DNA from: Oscillospiraceae bacterium
Lineage (GTDB): Bacteria > Bacillota > Clostridia > Oscillospirales > Acutalibacteraceae
Direction: 5' to 3'
DNA length: 64,000 nucleotides
NCBI GenBank assembly: GCA_012520505.1
Contig: JAAYOC010000024.1
Location: 26,997-90,996, forward strand
The number at the start of each line of letters is the position of its first letter. Positions within the stretch are counted from its first letter, which is position 1. The position numbers and the translations under genes were made by a program. The notes beneath the pieces are model-generated. The model had not been told where the DNA came from. It was given only the letters and a program-made list of their open reading frames with translations, and did not search any database. Below are positions 42,618 through 51,335 of this stretch, piece after piece.

Positions 42618-44465
42618 ATGAAACAAAAGCTATATAAAATTTTACCGCTTGTTCAAAAACCGGCAAGGTATATCGGTGGTGAACTAAACTCAATAATAAA
42701 AATTCCGGCGGATGTTTCATTACGCTTTGCTTTTTGTTTTCCGGATAAATATGAAATAGGTATGTCTCATCTTGGAATGGAGATTATTTATTTTTTGATT
42801 AATGAACGGGAAGATACATGGTGTGAGCGCTGTTTTGCACCGGATATAGATATGGAGGCACAGATGCGAAAAGAAGGGATTCCTCTTTTCGCTTTGGAAA
42901 GCAAGGATGCTTTGACAGAGTTTGATGTAATAGGTTTTACTTTGCAATATGAACTTTCTTTTTCTACGGTTCTTAATATGCTTGATTTAGCCGGAATTCC
43001 TCTTCTTGCAAAGGAAAGAAAAGACCTTTCAAATCTTGTTATTGCAGGTGGTCCATGCGTTTCTAATCCGGAACCACTTGCAGATTTTATTGATGTTTTT
43101 CAACTGGGCGATGGTGAAGAACTTATGATGGAGTTTTTAGATCTTTACAAAAAATATAAGGACGCAGGAAAAAGTAAAGAAGAGTTCTTAATTGCTTGCA
43201 CAAAAATTGAAGGACTTTATGTGCCGTCACTTTATGATGTGTCGTATAACGAGGACGGTACAATAAGAGAAATAAAACCTCAAAAAGGGGCTCCGGCAGT
43301 TGTACGTAAAAGAGTCGTGAAAGATTTAGCTTCAGTTTATTATCCGGATAAGTTTATAGTTCCTTTTATCAATATTGTGCATGACCGTGTATCAACCGAG
43401 GTTTTTAGAGGATGTATTAGAGGTTGTCGTTTTTGTCAAGCAGGTTTTATTTATAGACCAATTAGAGAAAAACCATGGCAGGTAATAGATAATAATGCTA
43501 GAAATCTTATAGATTCAACAGGTTATGATGAAATATCTTTGGTTTCCCTTTCAACAAGTGATTATACAGAGCTACAACCGCTTCTTTCTTCTATGATAGA
43601 TTGGACTACAGAAAAAAAGATAAATATTTCGCTTCCTTCTCTTAGGGTAGATAATTTTTCAAATGAACTTATAGAGAAGCTTAAACTTATTCGTAAAAGT
43701 GGCCTAACTTTTGCTCCTGAGGCAGGATCACAAAGACTTCGTGATGCAATAAATAAGAATATTTCTGAAGAGGAAATTATGAATACCGTTCGTATTGCTT
43801 TTTCGTCCGGATGGACTACAGTAAAGCTTTATTTTATGCTAGGTCTTCCAACTGAAACAAAGGAAGATGTTGAAGAAATAATTGCACTTTCTCGTCGTAT
43901 TGTTGATGAATTTTATGCTTTGTCAAATAGACCGAAAGGAAAGGTTCCAACCGTTAAAATAAGCGCCTCATCTTTTGTTCCAAAGCCTCATACTCCTTTT
44001 CAATGGGAACCACAAGAACATAGAAAATCTTTAATTGAAAAGAGTGAATACCTTCGTAATGAAGCGAGAGCTCCAAAATCTAAGATTTATGTGTCAGCAC
44101 ATGATATTAATTCGGTCTTTCTTGAAGCTGTTTTTGCAAGAGGAGATAGACGACTTAGTCCTATTCTTCTTGAAGCATGGAAGAGAGGCTGTAAGTTTGA
44201 TTCCTGGTTTGAACACTTTAATTTTGATATTTATATGGAAATTTTTTCAGATTTAGGAATTGATCCGGAGTGGTATGCTAATAGAAGAAGAGAATTTGCT
44301 GAAATTTTACCTTGGGATCATCTTGATTATGGAATTACAAAAGAATTTTTGATACGCGAGGCTAAAAAAGCTTATAAAAGTGAGACCACTGCACATTGTA
44401 GAATTAAATGTTCTGCTTGTGGTGCGGCATCTTTAAATGGAGGTGAATGCGGTGCAAAATGTTAG
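42618..44465 (+). CDS. Radical SAM protein, TIGR03960 family
   Basis: 615 residues. The N-terminal part (about 1-190) resembles a B12-binding-like domain (GMSHLGMEIIYFLIN, GDGEELMMEF). The radical SAM cluster is CIRGCRFC near 272 (CxxxCxxC), followed by IYRPIREKPWQV and SLSTSDY. The end has a Cys-rich tail (CRIKCSACGAASL..ECGAKC). It is always paired with DUF2344, as here. Substrate unknown; a tRNA or ribosomal modification is a guess from neighbours of this family. TAGGAG precedes the ATG. Confidence 0.88.
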   Translation: MKQKLYKILPLVQKPARYIGGELNSIIKIPADVSLRFAFCFPDKYEIGMSHLGMEIIYFLINEREDTWCERCFAPDIDMEAQMRKEGIPLFALESKDALTEFDVIGFTLQYELSFSTVLNMLDLAGIPLLAKERKDLSNLVIAGGPCVSNPEPLADFIDVFQLGDGEELMMEFLDLYKKYKDAGKSKEEFLIACTKIEGLYVPSLYDVSYNEDGTIREIKPQKGAPAVVRKRVVKDLASVYYPDKFIVPFINIVHDRVSTEVFRGCIRGCRFCQAGFIYRPIREKPWQVIDNNARNLIDSTGYDEISLVSLSTSDYTELQPLLSSMIDWTTEKKINISLPSLRVDNFSNELIEKLKLIRKSGLTFAPEAGSQRLRDAINKNISEEEIMNTVRIAFSSGWTTVKLYFMLGLPTETKEDVEEIIALSRRIVDEFYALSNRPKGKVPTVKISASSFVPKPHTPFQWEPQEHRKSLIEKSEYLRNEARAPKSKIYVSAHDINSVFLEAVFARGDRRLSPILLEAWKRGCKFDSWFEHFNFDIYMEIFSDLGIDPEWYANRRREFAEILPWDHLDYGITKEFLIREAKKAYKSETTAHCRIKCSACGAASLNGGECGAKC

Positions 44466-45132
44466 AATTATTTTTTCAAAGACAGATAATGCCCGTTTCA
44501 TTTCTCACCTTGATTTGGTGCGTTGTTTTCAGAGGGCTTTTCAAAGAGCAAATATACCAATTATTTTTACAGAAGGTTTTAATCCAAAACCATATATGAC
44601 TTTTGCAATGCCTTTATCGCTTGGCATAGAAGGTTTAAATGAAATCCTTGATATAAAAGTAAAAAATATGGGTTTTGATGAGATAAAAATTCGTCTTGAA
44701 AAGGAGATGCCTGAAGGTATAAAAATACTATCTTGTCATGAACCTGAAATTAAGGCTTCTGAAGTTGGCTTTTCACAATATATAATTGAAATAAAACAAA
44801 GAGCAATGTCACTTGAAGCCTTTGATAAAGCGGTTTATGAGCTTTTGACTACACCGGGACTTACGGTTTCGAAGTTAGGAAAACAGGGAAAACGCAAGGT
44901 TGTAAAGGAAATTTCCTTGACAGAAAATATACAGAGCCTAAAAAATTGGAATGATAATAGAGAAACGAACGTAATTACGATGATTTTAACCAGTAACAAT
45001 AGTTTTGGAATCAATCCATTTTTAGTTTTAAATCTAATTGAGGAGAGGCTTGAAATTAGTTTTGATTCAGCACATATAATTCGTAAAAAAATGCTGACTT
45101 TAGATGGCAAAGATTTTTATAGCCTTGACTAA
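44452..45132 (+). CDS. DUF2344 (TIGR03936) protein, partner of radical SAM protein
   Basis: 226 residues opening VRIIFSKTDNARFISHLDLVRCFQRAFQRANIP, then TEGFNPKPYMTFAMPLSLGIEG, the DUF2344 signature. I start at the GTG at 44452 because GGAGGTG lies 6 nt before it; an ATG at 44437 precedes that site. It overlaps the radical SAM gene by 14 bases. In other Firmicutes this domain is often fused to the SAM protein, so they probably act together. The usual next gene, rng, is not here. Confidence 0.88.
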   Translation: MQNVRIIFSKTDNARFISHLDLVRCFQRAFQRANIPIIFTEGFNPKPYMTFAMPLSLGIEGLNEILDIKVKNMGFDEIKIRLEKEMPEGIKILSCHEPEIKASEVGFSQYIIEIKQRAMSLEAFDKAVYELLTTPGLTVSKLGKQGKRKVVKEISLTENIQSLKNWNDNRETNVITMILTSNNSFGINPFLVLNLIEERLEISFDSAHIIRKKMLTLDGKDFYSLD

Positions 45133-45221
45133 TTATGGTAAAGAATTTTATAATCTTTGTAATCTTTAATGATTCCATGATTTTTAGACAGTTTTTGATA
45201 AAACAAATAAGGTGGTAACTG

Positions 45222-46397
45222 ATGGCAAGAAAGAAAAAAATAAAATTTACTCCAGATGTAATTGCAATCGGAGCAGCTGCATATGTAGGAAGTACAGTTT
45301 TGCAGAAAGTAATTCTTGCTCCGAAACAAAAAGTTAAATTGAAGGAAAACTTTGAAGTTACAGTTCAGGGTCTTTTACCATTCTCTCAAAAGTATATAGC
45401 TAAAATTACACGGGTTGCACTTAACAAAATGCTTCCATTTTCTGCTTCTGCACTTTGTTCATTGGCGGAAATCTTTCATCTTAAGGATAAATTAAGAGAA
45501 CGGACACTTTGGTTTGTATTTGAATTTTTAGATCACTATTCGCTTAATACTTTTATTTCGTCCGTTTTAAATAAGTTTAGTATATTTGATAGAGAAAAAT
45601 CCAAAGATGTTCTTCGTGAACTTTTCCAGCGTCTTTTGACAGATAAAGCGGACAGAGACGCAATCATAGAATCTTTAACAGGAGAAGTTGTTAATTTACT
45701 TAGATTGGTCTCTGAGGGGACGCTTGCTTCAATGCTTTTCAATGATAAATTTACAGCAGCAGCGGCCTCCACAATTGCAACAGCAATTGACCGCTTTTTA
45801 GTAGATGACGCAGCAGGCAAGTTCACTGATTTCTTCTTTAGACTTTTCGGTCAACTTGAAGATGTTACAATTTCTTCCATTATTATTAATCTAGTTGGCC
45901 TTAACCGTGAGGAATTTGGTGTAATGCTTAATTCAGTTTATGACACCTTCCTTGGAGATAAAATGATAAAAATGGTTCGTGACATGAAACTCGGTGATGT
46001 TGTATACGAGCTCCTTTCAAGTGTGGACTATGATAAAGTTTATGAGTACATGTCAAGGAATATGCGAAATGAATTAGCTAGTATAGGCATAGTAAGCACT
46101 CTTGCGTCTATTTATTTTTTCTCAGGTGCAAAGAACTTTGTATTTAAAGTACACAGTCGTCGTAAAAAGAAGCTTGAAAGAGAACTATTAAAGGCAAGAA
46201 AACTTGAGGAAAAAGGTATTTTGAACAGTGATATTAAGAGTATTGAGGCTAGCTTAGATGTAGACGATTTGGAACTGGAAGAATTTGAATCAGAGTTAGA
46301 AAATATAGAAACAGAGGAAATGGAGACGGATGACTTTAAAGAAGATGAGTTCGAGACAGATAAACTTGAAGTAGAAGATTCAGAGGTAGAGGAGTAG
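45222..46397 (+). CDS. Helical protein of unknown function with acidic tail
   Basis: 391 residues. The first 20 are basic, then a hydrophobic helix (about 12-30). The middle (60-290) is helical with repeated ALCSLAEIF/LLRLVSEG/VIYELLSS-like amphipathic segments, vaguely like DUF445-type proteins. A second hydrophobic segment is near 288-305. The last 60 residues are almost all Glu and Asp. I cannot name the family. AAGGTGG precedes the ATG, and trmB begins 5 bp after the stop, so the two are cotranscribed. Confidence 0.7.
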   Translation: MARKKKIKFTPDVIAIGAAAYVGSTVLQKVILAPKQKVKLKENFEVTVQGLLPFSQKYIAKITRVALNKMLPFSASALCSLAEIFHLKDKLRERTLWFVFEFLDHYSLNTFISSVLNKFSIFDREKSKDVLRELFQRLLTDKADRDAIIESLTGEVVNLLRLVSEGTLASMLFNDKFTAAAASTIATAIDRFLVDDAAGKFTDFFFRLFGQLEDVTISSIIINLVGLNREEFGVMLNSVYDTFLGDKMIKMVRDMKLGDVVYELLSSVDYDKVYEYMSRNMRNELASIGIVSTLASIYFFSGAKNFVFKVHSRRKKKLERELLKARKLEEKGILNSDIKSIEASLDVDDLELEEFESELENIETEEMETDDFKEDEFETDKLEVEDSEVEE

Positions 46398-46402
46398 ACA
46401 AA

Positions 46403-47080
46403 ATGAGGATGCGTAGAAAGAAAAATCTACCGCAAAGATTAAAAGCTTGTAGTGAATATCTGTTTTCACCTGAACATCCAGACTTAAATGATGCGGTAGC
46501 AATAAACTTTAACGCATACTTAGACTTTAAAGAAATTTTCAAAAACGATAATCCGGTAATGCTTGAAATAGGCTGTGGAAAAGGCCAATTTGCAGTTGAA
46601 ATTGCAAAAAGAAATCCTGATATAAACTATATCGCAGTTGAAAAGCTTGCAAATGTAATCATAGTTGGCGCTGAAGCTGCTCAAAAATTAGAACTTAAAA
46701 ATCTTCGTTTTTTGGAATGCGGTGCAGAATATTTGGAAGGTTATATTCCGGAAAAATCAATTGATGGTATTTATTTAAACTTTTCTTGTCCGTTTCCAAA
46801 AAACACATATGAAAATCGTAGACTCACAAACCAAAAGTATTTAAAGATATATAAAAAAATATTAAAACCAAATGCAGAAATTCATCAAAAAACCGACAAC
46901 ATGCATTTTTTTGAATATTCAATAGAAGAATTTACAAAGGCGGGGTTTAAGATTAAAAATGTAAGTCTTGACCTACATAATTCTAATTTCGAGGGGAATA
47001 TTATCACAGAATATGAAAGCAAATTTGTAGCAAAGGGATTTCCAATTTATAGACTCGAAGCATATCAAAAGGAGGATTAA
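46403..47080 (+). CDS. trmB: tRNA (guanine-N7)-methyltransferase, TrmB-like
   Basis: SAM-dependent methylation of G46 in tRNA. 225 residues. MLEIGCGKGQFAVEIAKRNP is the SAM site, and NIITEYESKFVAKGFPIYRLEA is the conserved end. The TDN motif is present in QKTDNMHFFEYS. The usual SDPWPKKRH loop reads SCPFPKNTYENRR, with Cys instead of Asp, so activity or substrate use may be altered. It sits 5 bp after the helical unknown gene. Confidence 0.88.
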   Translation: MRMRRKKNLPQRLKACSEYLFSPEHPDLNDAVAINFNAYLDFKEIFKNDNPVMLEIGCGKGQFAVEIAKRNPDINYIAVEKLANVIIVGAEAAQKLELKNLRFLECGAEYLEGYIPEKSIDGIYLNFSCPFPKNTYENRRLTNQKYLKIYKKILKPNAEIHQKTDNMHFFEYSIEEFTKAGFKIKNVSLDLHNSNFEGNIITEYESKFVAKGFPIYRLEAYQKED

Positions 47081-47082
47081 TC

Positions 47083-47469
47083 ATGGGAGCAACAAGTCCA
47101 ATCGCTTTTCTTGATCAAATGGTAAGTTTTGCCGTACCGGTAGTAATTTTTGTTATTGCATTGATAGTAATATTGATATTCCAAATTCTTTGTTTGGTGA
47201 ATGTGTTAAAAAATACTCTCTATATGATTATTCCGGTAATTCTTGGTTTGGGTGGAGCGATTTCTTCGTTTATTACGATGTCTTATTATGCTGCTTGGAC
47301 CGAAGTTTATAAAGTAAATCTTCCTTACATGTCTCCTACTCAGGTGGAGATGTGTCCTAATATTGAATTTTATTCAGTAGCATGTATTTTCTTTGCGGTT
47401 TTATTTGCCGGAAGTATTTTTTTCACTACAATGATAGCAATAATAAAGAAGGTTTTAGCAAACAGATAA
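47083..47469 (+). CDS. Small membrane protein of unknown function
   Basis: 128 residues with three hydrophobic segments (about 14-38, 46-68 and 96-120) and a short outer loop containing MSPTQVEMCPNIEFYS. No motif that I recognise. AAGGAGG precedes the ATG, directly after trmB. A weak A/T-rich hairpin (47471-47493) follows and overlaps the rplS -35 box. Confidence 0.65.
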   Translation: MGATSPIAFLDQMVSFAVPVVIFVIALIVILIFQILCLVNVLKNTLYMIIPVILGLGGAISSFITMSYYAAWTEVYKVNLPYMSPTQVEMCPNIEFYSVACIFFAVLFAGSIFFTTMIAIIKKVLANR

Positions 47470-47477
47470 AAAAATAC

Positions 47478-47506
47478 TTGCATTAAGTATTTTTATTTGC
47501 TATTAT
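47478..47506 (+). promoter_or_regulatory. rplS promoter
   Basis: TTGCAT (47478-47483), 17 bp, TATTAT (47501-47506). Confidence 0.68.
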
Positions 47507-47513
47507 ATCAAGG

Positions 47514-47606
47514 CATTTCAGCAAAAGCTCTTATGCGACTTCCCGGACGGTCCTCTGCATTTACCGTGTATGAACGTTCTGATTATTTTTTAGGAGGAAA
47601 CAAAAC
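47514..47606 (+). promoter_or_regulatory. rplS (L19) mRNA leader
   Basis: About 90 nt between the promoter and the ATG. ACGGT (about 47547-47551) can pair with ACCGT (about 47563-47567) and GAACGTTC follows. Firmicute rplS genes often carry an L19 leader; the match is by position and shape only. Confidence 0.45.
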
Positions 47607-47951
47607 ATGGATGCACTTAAAATTATTGCAGGGGAACAAGTAAAAGAAGAACAGCCAAAGTTTGGTATTGGTGATACTGTCAAAGTTCACATAAATATTA
47701 AAGAAGGTAACCGTGAAAGAATTCAGATTTTTGAAGGTACAGTAATTGCTCGTCGTGGTAGTGGTGTTTCTGAAACATTCACAGTTCGTCGTTTATCTTA
47801 TGGTGTTGGTGTTGAAAAAGTATTCCCTGTAAACTCACCTAATGTAGTAAAAGTTGAAGTTGTACGTTCCGGTAAGGTACGTCGTGCTAAGATTTATTAT
47901 CTTCGTAAGCGCGTTGGTAAAGCTGCCAAGGTTAAAGAGCAAATTAAATAA
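47607..47951 (+). CDS. rplS: 50S ribosomal protein L19
   Basis: 114 residues. [32 protein letters not shown], then [23 protein letters not shown] and [19 protein letters not shown], the L19 hallmark. AGGAGGAAAC precedes the ATG. It is followed by a terminator and then the signal peptidase pair, an order common in Bacillota. Confidence 0.97.
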   Translation: MDALKIIAGEQVKEEQPKFGIGDTVKVHINIKEGNRERIQIFEGTVIARRGSGVSETFTVRRLSYGVGVEKVFPVNSPNVVKVEVVRSGKVRRAKIYYLRKRVGKAAKVKEQIK

Positions 47952-47956
47952 GAATA

Positions 47957-47992
47957 AAAACAGCGGGGAAAAATCCTCGCTGTTTTGTTTTG
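47957..47992 (+). terminator. rplS terminator
   Basis: AACAGCGGGGA pairs with TCCTCGCTGTT (one wobble) around AAAA, then TTGTTTTG. Confidence 0.88.
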
Positions 47993-48029
47993 TCGTAATT
48001 TTCATTATAGTTTCATACTTTATGCTTTC

Positions 48030-48058
48030 TTGTATTTTACGTATTATTTTTGTATAAT
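48030..48058 (+). promoter_or_regulatory. Promoter of lepB pair
   Basis: TTGTAT (48030-48035), 17 bp, TATAAT (48053-48058). It excludes the ATG at 48050 as a start. Confidence 0.75.
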
Positions 48059-48094
48059 AATTGTTTAGATGTAATTAATTTATGGGAGTACATT

Positions 48095-48655
48095 ATGAAG
48101 AAAGTTTATTATAGTGTAGACCAAAGAGAAGAAGAGCAAAAAAACTTGAAAACCAAGGCACTTCAGGGTGCTTATGATATAGTTTCAACATTTTGTTCAT
48201 CAATTCTTGCTGTTACAATAGTGCTGGTTTGTTTTTTAAGAGTAGCAATTGTAAACGGCACTTCAATGGTGCCTACTCTTCATGATGGACAGAGCATAAT
48301 TTTTTCTCCATTTTTAAGTTCTTTTAAAACAGGCGATATAGTTGTTATCCACAGGGAAGATGAAGAAGCTTTAATAAAGCGTGTAATTGCAACTTCCGGT
48401 CAAACCATAGACATAGATTTTGAAAAAGGAACAGTTGAGGTTGACGGCATTGTCCTTGAAGAACCATACATCGCAGAAAAAACAGAGAGAGAATTTGAAG
48501 GCGGACCAAAATTTCCGCTCACTATACCTGAAGGTTATATCTTCGTTTTAGGTGATAATCGAAATAATTCGCTTGATTCAAGATCACCAAATGTAGGACT
48601 TATAAATGAACAATATGTTGTTGGGAAAATGATATTTTCATTGGAGGCAAATTAA
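48095..48655 (+). CDS. lepB: Signal peptidase I, copy 1
   Basis: Cleaves signal peptides outside the membrane. 186 residues with one membrane helix (about 30-52). Catalytic Ser57 in NGTSMVPTL and Lys95 in LIKRVIATSG; GDNRNNSLDSRS is the conserved box E. Start at 48095, 7 nt after GGGAG; the longer frame begins inside the promoter. The second copy begins immediately after the stop. Confidence 0.93.
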   Translation: MKKVYYSVDQREEEQKNLKTKALQGAYDIVSTFCSSILAVTIVLVCFLRVAIVNGTSMVPTLHDGQSIIFSPFLSSFKTGDIVVIHREDEEALIKRVIATSGQTIDIDFEKGTVEVDGIVLEEPYIAEKTEREFEGGPKFPLTIPEGYIFVLGDNRNNSLDSRSPNVGLINEQYVVGKMIFSLEAN

Positions 48656-49222
48656 ATGGATGAGTATAGAACAGACAGAGGAATAAGTTTTGTATATGAG
48701 GCAGTAAGTGTTTTTGTTTCCGCTACATTTATTTTGATGATAATATTCACCTTTTTTGTGCGATTTGTAGGCGTTATAGGAGAATCTATGGAACCTACAT
48801 TACATCATACAGACTGGGTACTTATTTCACAGGTTGGTGATTATAAGCCTCGCTATGGCGATGTAGTTGTAATCTCGCAGCCAAATGACATTAATGAAAC
48901 TATTATTAAACGTGTAATTGCAACTGAAGGACATACAATTGATATAGATTTTGAGACCGGTACAGTTTACTATGACGGTGCTATACTTGACGAAAGTAGC
49001 TATATAAAAAATGAGACAACTAACAGTTATGATATGACATTTCCTGTGACAGTCCCAAAAGGATATTCGTTCGTAATGGGAGACAACAGACAAGGTTCAA
49101 TTGATTCTCGCTCAACCATAATTGGTCTCATTAATAACGATTATATGCTAGGTAAAGCAGAATATGCCATAACTGACGATGGTTTTGTAGATATGACATT
49201 ATATAACAAATATAATCAATAA
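48656..49222 (+). CDS. lepB: Signal peptidase I, copy 2
   Basis: 188 residues, clearly related to the gene before it. Membrane helix about 18-40; Ser44 in IGESMEPTL, Lys85 in IIKRVIATEG; GDNRQGSIDSRS is box E. GGAGG lies in the end of copy 1, so translation is coupled. The C terminus runs about 14 residues longer (FVDMTLYNKYNQ); a decayed partial repeat of the final codons appears just after the stop (49223-49250). Confidence 0.93.
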   Translation: MDEYRTDRGISFVYEAVSVFVSATFILMIIFTFFVRFVGVIGESMEPTLHHTDWVLISQVGDYKPRYGDVVVISQPNDINETIIKRVIATEGHTIDIDFETGTVYYDGAILDESSYIKNETTNSYDMTFPVTVPKGYSFVMGDNRQGSIDSRSTIIGLINNDYMLGKAEYAITDDGFVDMTLYNKYNQ

Positions 49223-49259
49223 CTCTACAAATATAGTCAGTAATCTCATAAAGAACGTA

Positions 49260-49278
49260 GTTTAAGCACTGCTTAAAC
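49260..49278 (+). repeat. 9-bp inverted repeat
   Basis: GTTTAAGCA (49260-49268), one base, TGCTTAAAC (49270-49278): a nearly perfect 19-bp palindrome just before a gene remnant. Confidence 0.6.
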
Positions 49279-49459
49279 GCCAAGAACCAATACCATTGAA
49301 GGTGACATTATATTACTTGACATACTTTACAGTGAATATGCTGAAAAAATACTTGTAGTTGACGATTCTACGAGGGACAAATATGGTTTTGAGTACGGCA
49401 AATCACCTGTATTGAGAACTATAACTGAAGAAAATTTGAAGCTTATATTGAGTGATTAA
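49277..49459 (+). pseudogene. Gene remnant, 60 codons without start
   Basis: A frame open from after a TAA (49274-49276) to a TAA at 49457-49459 has no usable start codon or ribosome site. Its translation (EGDIILLDILYSEYAEKIL, then EYGKSPVLRT and ENLKLILSD) has protein-like composition, so it is probably the 3' end of a lost gene. I do not recognise the parent family. The rest of 49223-49590 holds A/T-rich hairpins (49481-49508, and 49510-49539 ending in TTTT) but no gene. Confidence 0.45.
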
Positions 49460-49590
49460 ATAAAATTAAGTCAAAAACATAAAAAACAGTCAAAAATTGG
49501 TGTTTTTTGAAGGGTGAGATGGGACGGTCTAACCCCTTTTAAAAATGAAATAAAAAGAACAATGCTCTAATATGGAAAGGAATTTAAAAT

Positions 49591-50442
49591 ATGAAAATTT
49601 GTATTTTAATACAAGTACATAAGAACAAGGAATTTATCAATAGAATTGTTAATAGAATTAAAGATGAGAAGATTGATATTTGGGTTAATGCTGATTCTAA
49701 ATTTGATGTGAGTGAAGACGATTTTAAAGGCTGTTATTTTGTTGAAAATAGAATAGATGTTAAATGGGGTGAAATATCTCAAACTATTGCCACAATGAAT
49801 AGTATAAGAGAAATACTTTCATCTGGAATAAAATATGATCGAATTATCTATATAAGTGGACAAGATTATCCTATAAAACCAATTAATGAATTAGTTAAGT
49901 TTTTTAGTAAAAAGGCAAATCTTGATAAAGAGTTTATAAGTTACAGTGAAGTAGGTAAAGATAAATGGGATATAAGGTACAGATATGCCTATAACCACTA
50001 TAAAAATAGATATATAACTAAGTTGTGTAGTTTTATAATGCATAAACCATTTATAAAAAACTATAGACCATATGGTGGTTCGACTTGGTTTAATATTACT
50101 CCAAAAGCAGCAGAGTATATATTAAAAAAATATGAAGAGGATGGTTTTGAAGAATATTTTAAATATTCGTTATGTATAGATGAATTAATATTTCAATCTA
50201 TAATAATGAATGAAGATTCCCCGTTTAAAGAAAAAGTGATAAATAATTCTTTGAGATATATAGATTGGTCTGATCATAAAAACGGATTAAATAAGGGAAA
50301 TCCTAACACGTTAACAATAAATGATTATGAAAAAATAATTGAAAGCGATGCATTTTTTGCAAGAAAATTTGATCCTGAAATTGATAAAGAGATTATTGAA
50401 AAATTAGATTTATACATTGATGAATATTATGAACAAATATAA
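49591..50442 (+). CDS. Core-2/I-branching-like (GT14) glycosyltransferase
   Basis: 283 residues. Features of the family: ILIQVHKN at the N terminus, YISGQDYPIKP near 89-99, GGSTWFNIT near 165, CIDELIFQSI near 201, and NPNTLTINDYEKI followed by SDAFFARKFD near the end. Such enzymes add GlcNAc or xylose branches to polysaccharides. Codons are richer in ATA, AGA and TTA than those of the neighbours, and the gene splits the lepB-rbgA group, which suggests acquisition. AAGG lies before the ATG. No membrane helix. Confidence 0.8.
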   Translation: MKICILIQVHKNKEFINRIVNRIKDEKIDIWVNADSKFDVSEDDFKGCYFVENRIDVKWGEISQTIATMNSIREILSSGIKYDRIIYISGQDYPIKPINELVKFFSKKANLDKEFISYSEVGKDKWDIRYRYAYNHYKNRYITKLCSFIMHKPFIKNYRPYGGSTWFNITPKAAEYILKKYEEDGFEEYFKYSLCIDELIFQSIIMNEDSPFKEKVINNSLRYIDWSDHKNGLNKGNPNTLTINDYEKIIESDAFFARKFDPEIDKEIIEKLDLYIDEYYEQI

Positions 50443-50473
50443 TGAGTGATACAATAAAAAGATAGGTAAAGAA

Positions 50474-51334
50474 ATGGCTGATTTTCAAAAGCAAACAGTA
50501 CAATGGTTCCCGGGCCATATGGCTAAAACCCGCAGGGAGATAAAAGAATCACTGCCTTTAGTAGATGCAGTGGTTGAAATTGTTGATGCTAGAATTCCAA
50601 TCAGTTCAAGAAATCCGGAGCTTGATGAACTCACTCAGTCAAAGCCTAGAATTATACTTTTGAATAAGTTTGATTTAGCTGACAATGGAGCTACTAAACA
50701 ATGGATTGAATATTACAAGTCACAGGGAATAGCCGCTCTGGCATGTAATTGTAAAACGGGACAGAATTTAAACCAATTTGATAATTTAGTTAAAGAAGTT
50801 TTGAAGGATGTAATCCAAAATAATATTGATAAAGGAATGCCGGGTAAGGCCCTTCGTTTAATGGTAGTGGGAATTCCTAATACCGGGAAATCTACTTTTA
50901 TCAATAGGATGAGCGGGCGAAATAAATTAAAAACTGCTGACATACCGGGAGTTACCCGTATGCAACAATGGATTGTTTGTGGTAACGGTATTGAACTTTT
51001 AGATACTCCGGGTGTACTTTGGCCTAAATTTGAAGACCCTGCTGTTGGGGATAAATTAGCATTTATTGGTTCTGTTAAAGATGAAATTCTTGATGTGGAA
51101 ACCATAGCTGTTCGTCTTCTTAAAATTTTAAGTGAGGATTATAAAGAACGTTTAGAAGAACGCTATAAAATAATGGTTGGCGATGAGGAACCATATGAAC
51201 TTCTTGAAAAAATTGGTGAGGCCCGAGGTATGAAAATCAAAGGTGGAGAGATTGACACAGAACGTGCGGCAAACACCCTTCTTGATGAATATCGTAGTGG
51301 AATGTTGGGGCGATTAACTTTTGAAAGACCATGA
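50474..51334 (+). CDS. rbgA: Ribosome biogenesis GTPase RbgA (YlqF)
   Basis: 50S assembly GTPase with circularly permuted motifs. 286 residues: QWFPGHMAKTRREI at the N terminus, G4 NKFD near 57 before G1 GIPNTGKST near 130, then DTPGVLWPKF. C-terminal RNA-binding domain with LLDEYRSGMLGRLTFERP at the very end. AGGTAAAG ribosome site. Its stop nearly touches the rnhB start. Confidence 0.95.
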   Translation: MADFQKQTVQWFPGHMAKTRREIKESLPLVDAVVEIVDARIPISSRNPELDELTQSKPRIILLNKFDLADNGATKQWIEYYKSQGIAALACNCKTGQNLNQFDNLVKEVLKDVIQNNIDKGMPGKALRLMVVGIPNTGKSTFINRMSGRNKLKTADIPGVTRMQQWIVCGNGIELLDTPGVLWPKFEDPAVGDKLAFIGSVKDEILDVETIAVRLLKILSEDYKERLEERYKIMVGDEEPYELLEKIGEARGMKIKGGEIDTERAANTLLDEYRSGMLGRLTFERP

Positions 51335-51335
51335 T

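Noticed and set aside
47471..47494. Terminator before rplS
   Set aside because: Pure A/T stem that overlaps the rplS -35; cannot be told from chance.
48050..48094. Longer start for the first signal peptidase
   Set aside because: It falls in the promoter -10; GGGAG supports 48095.
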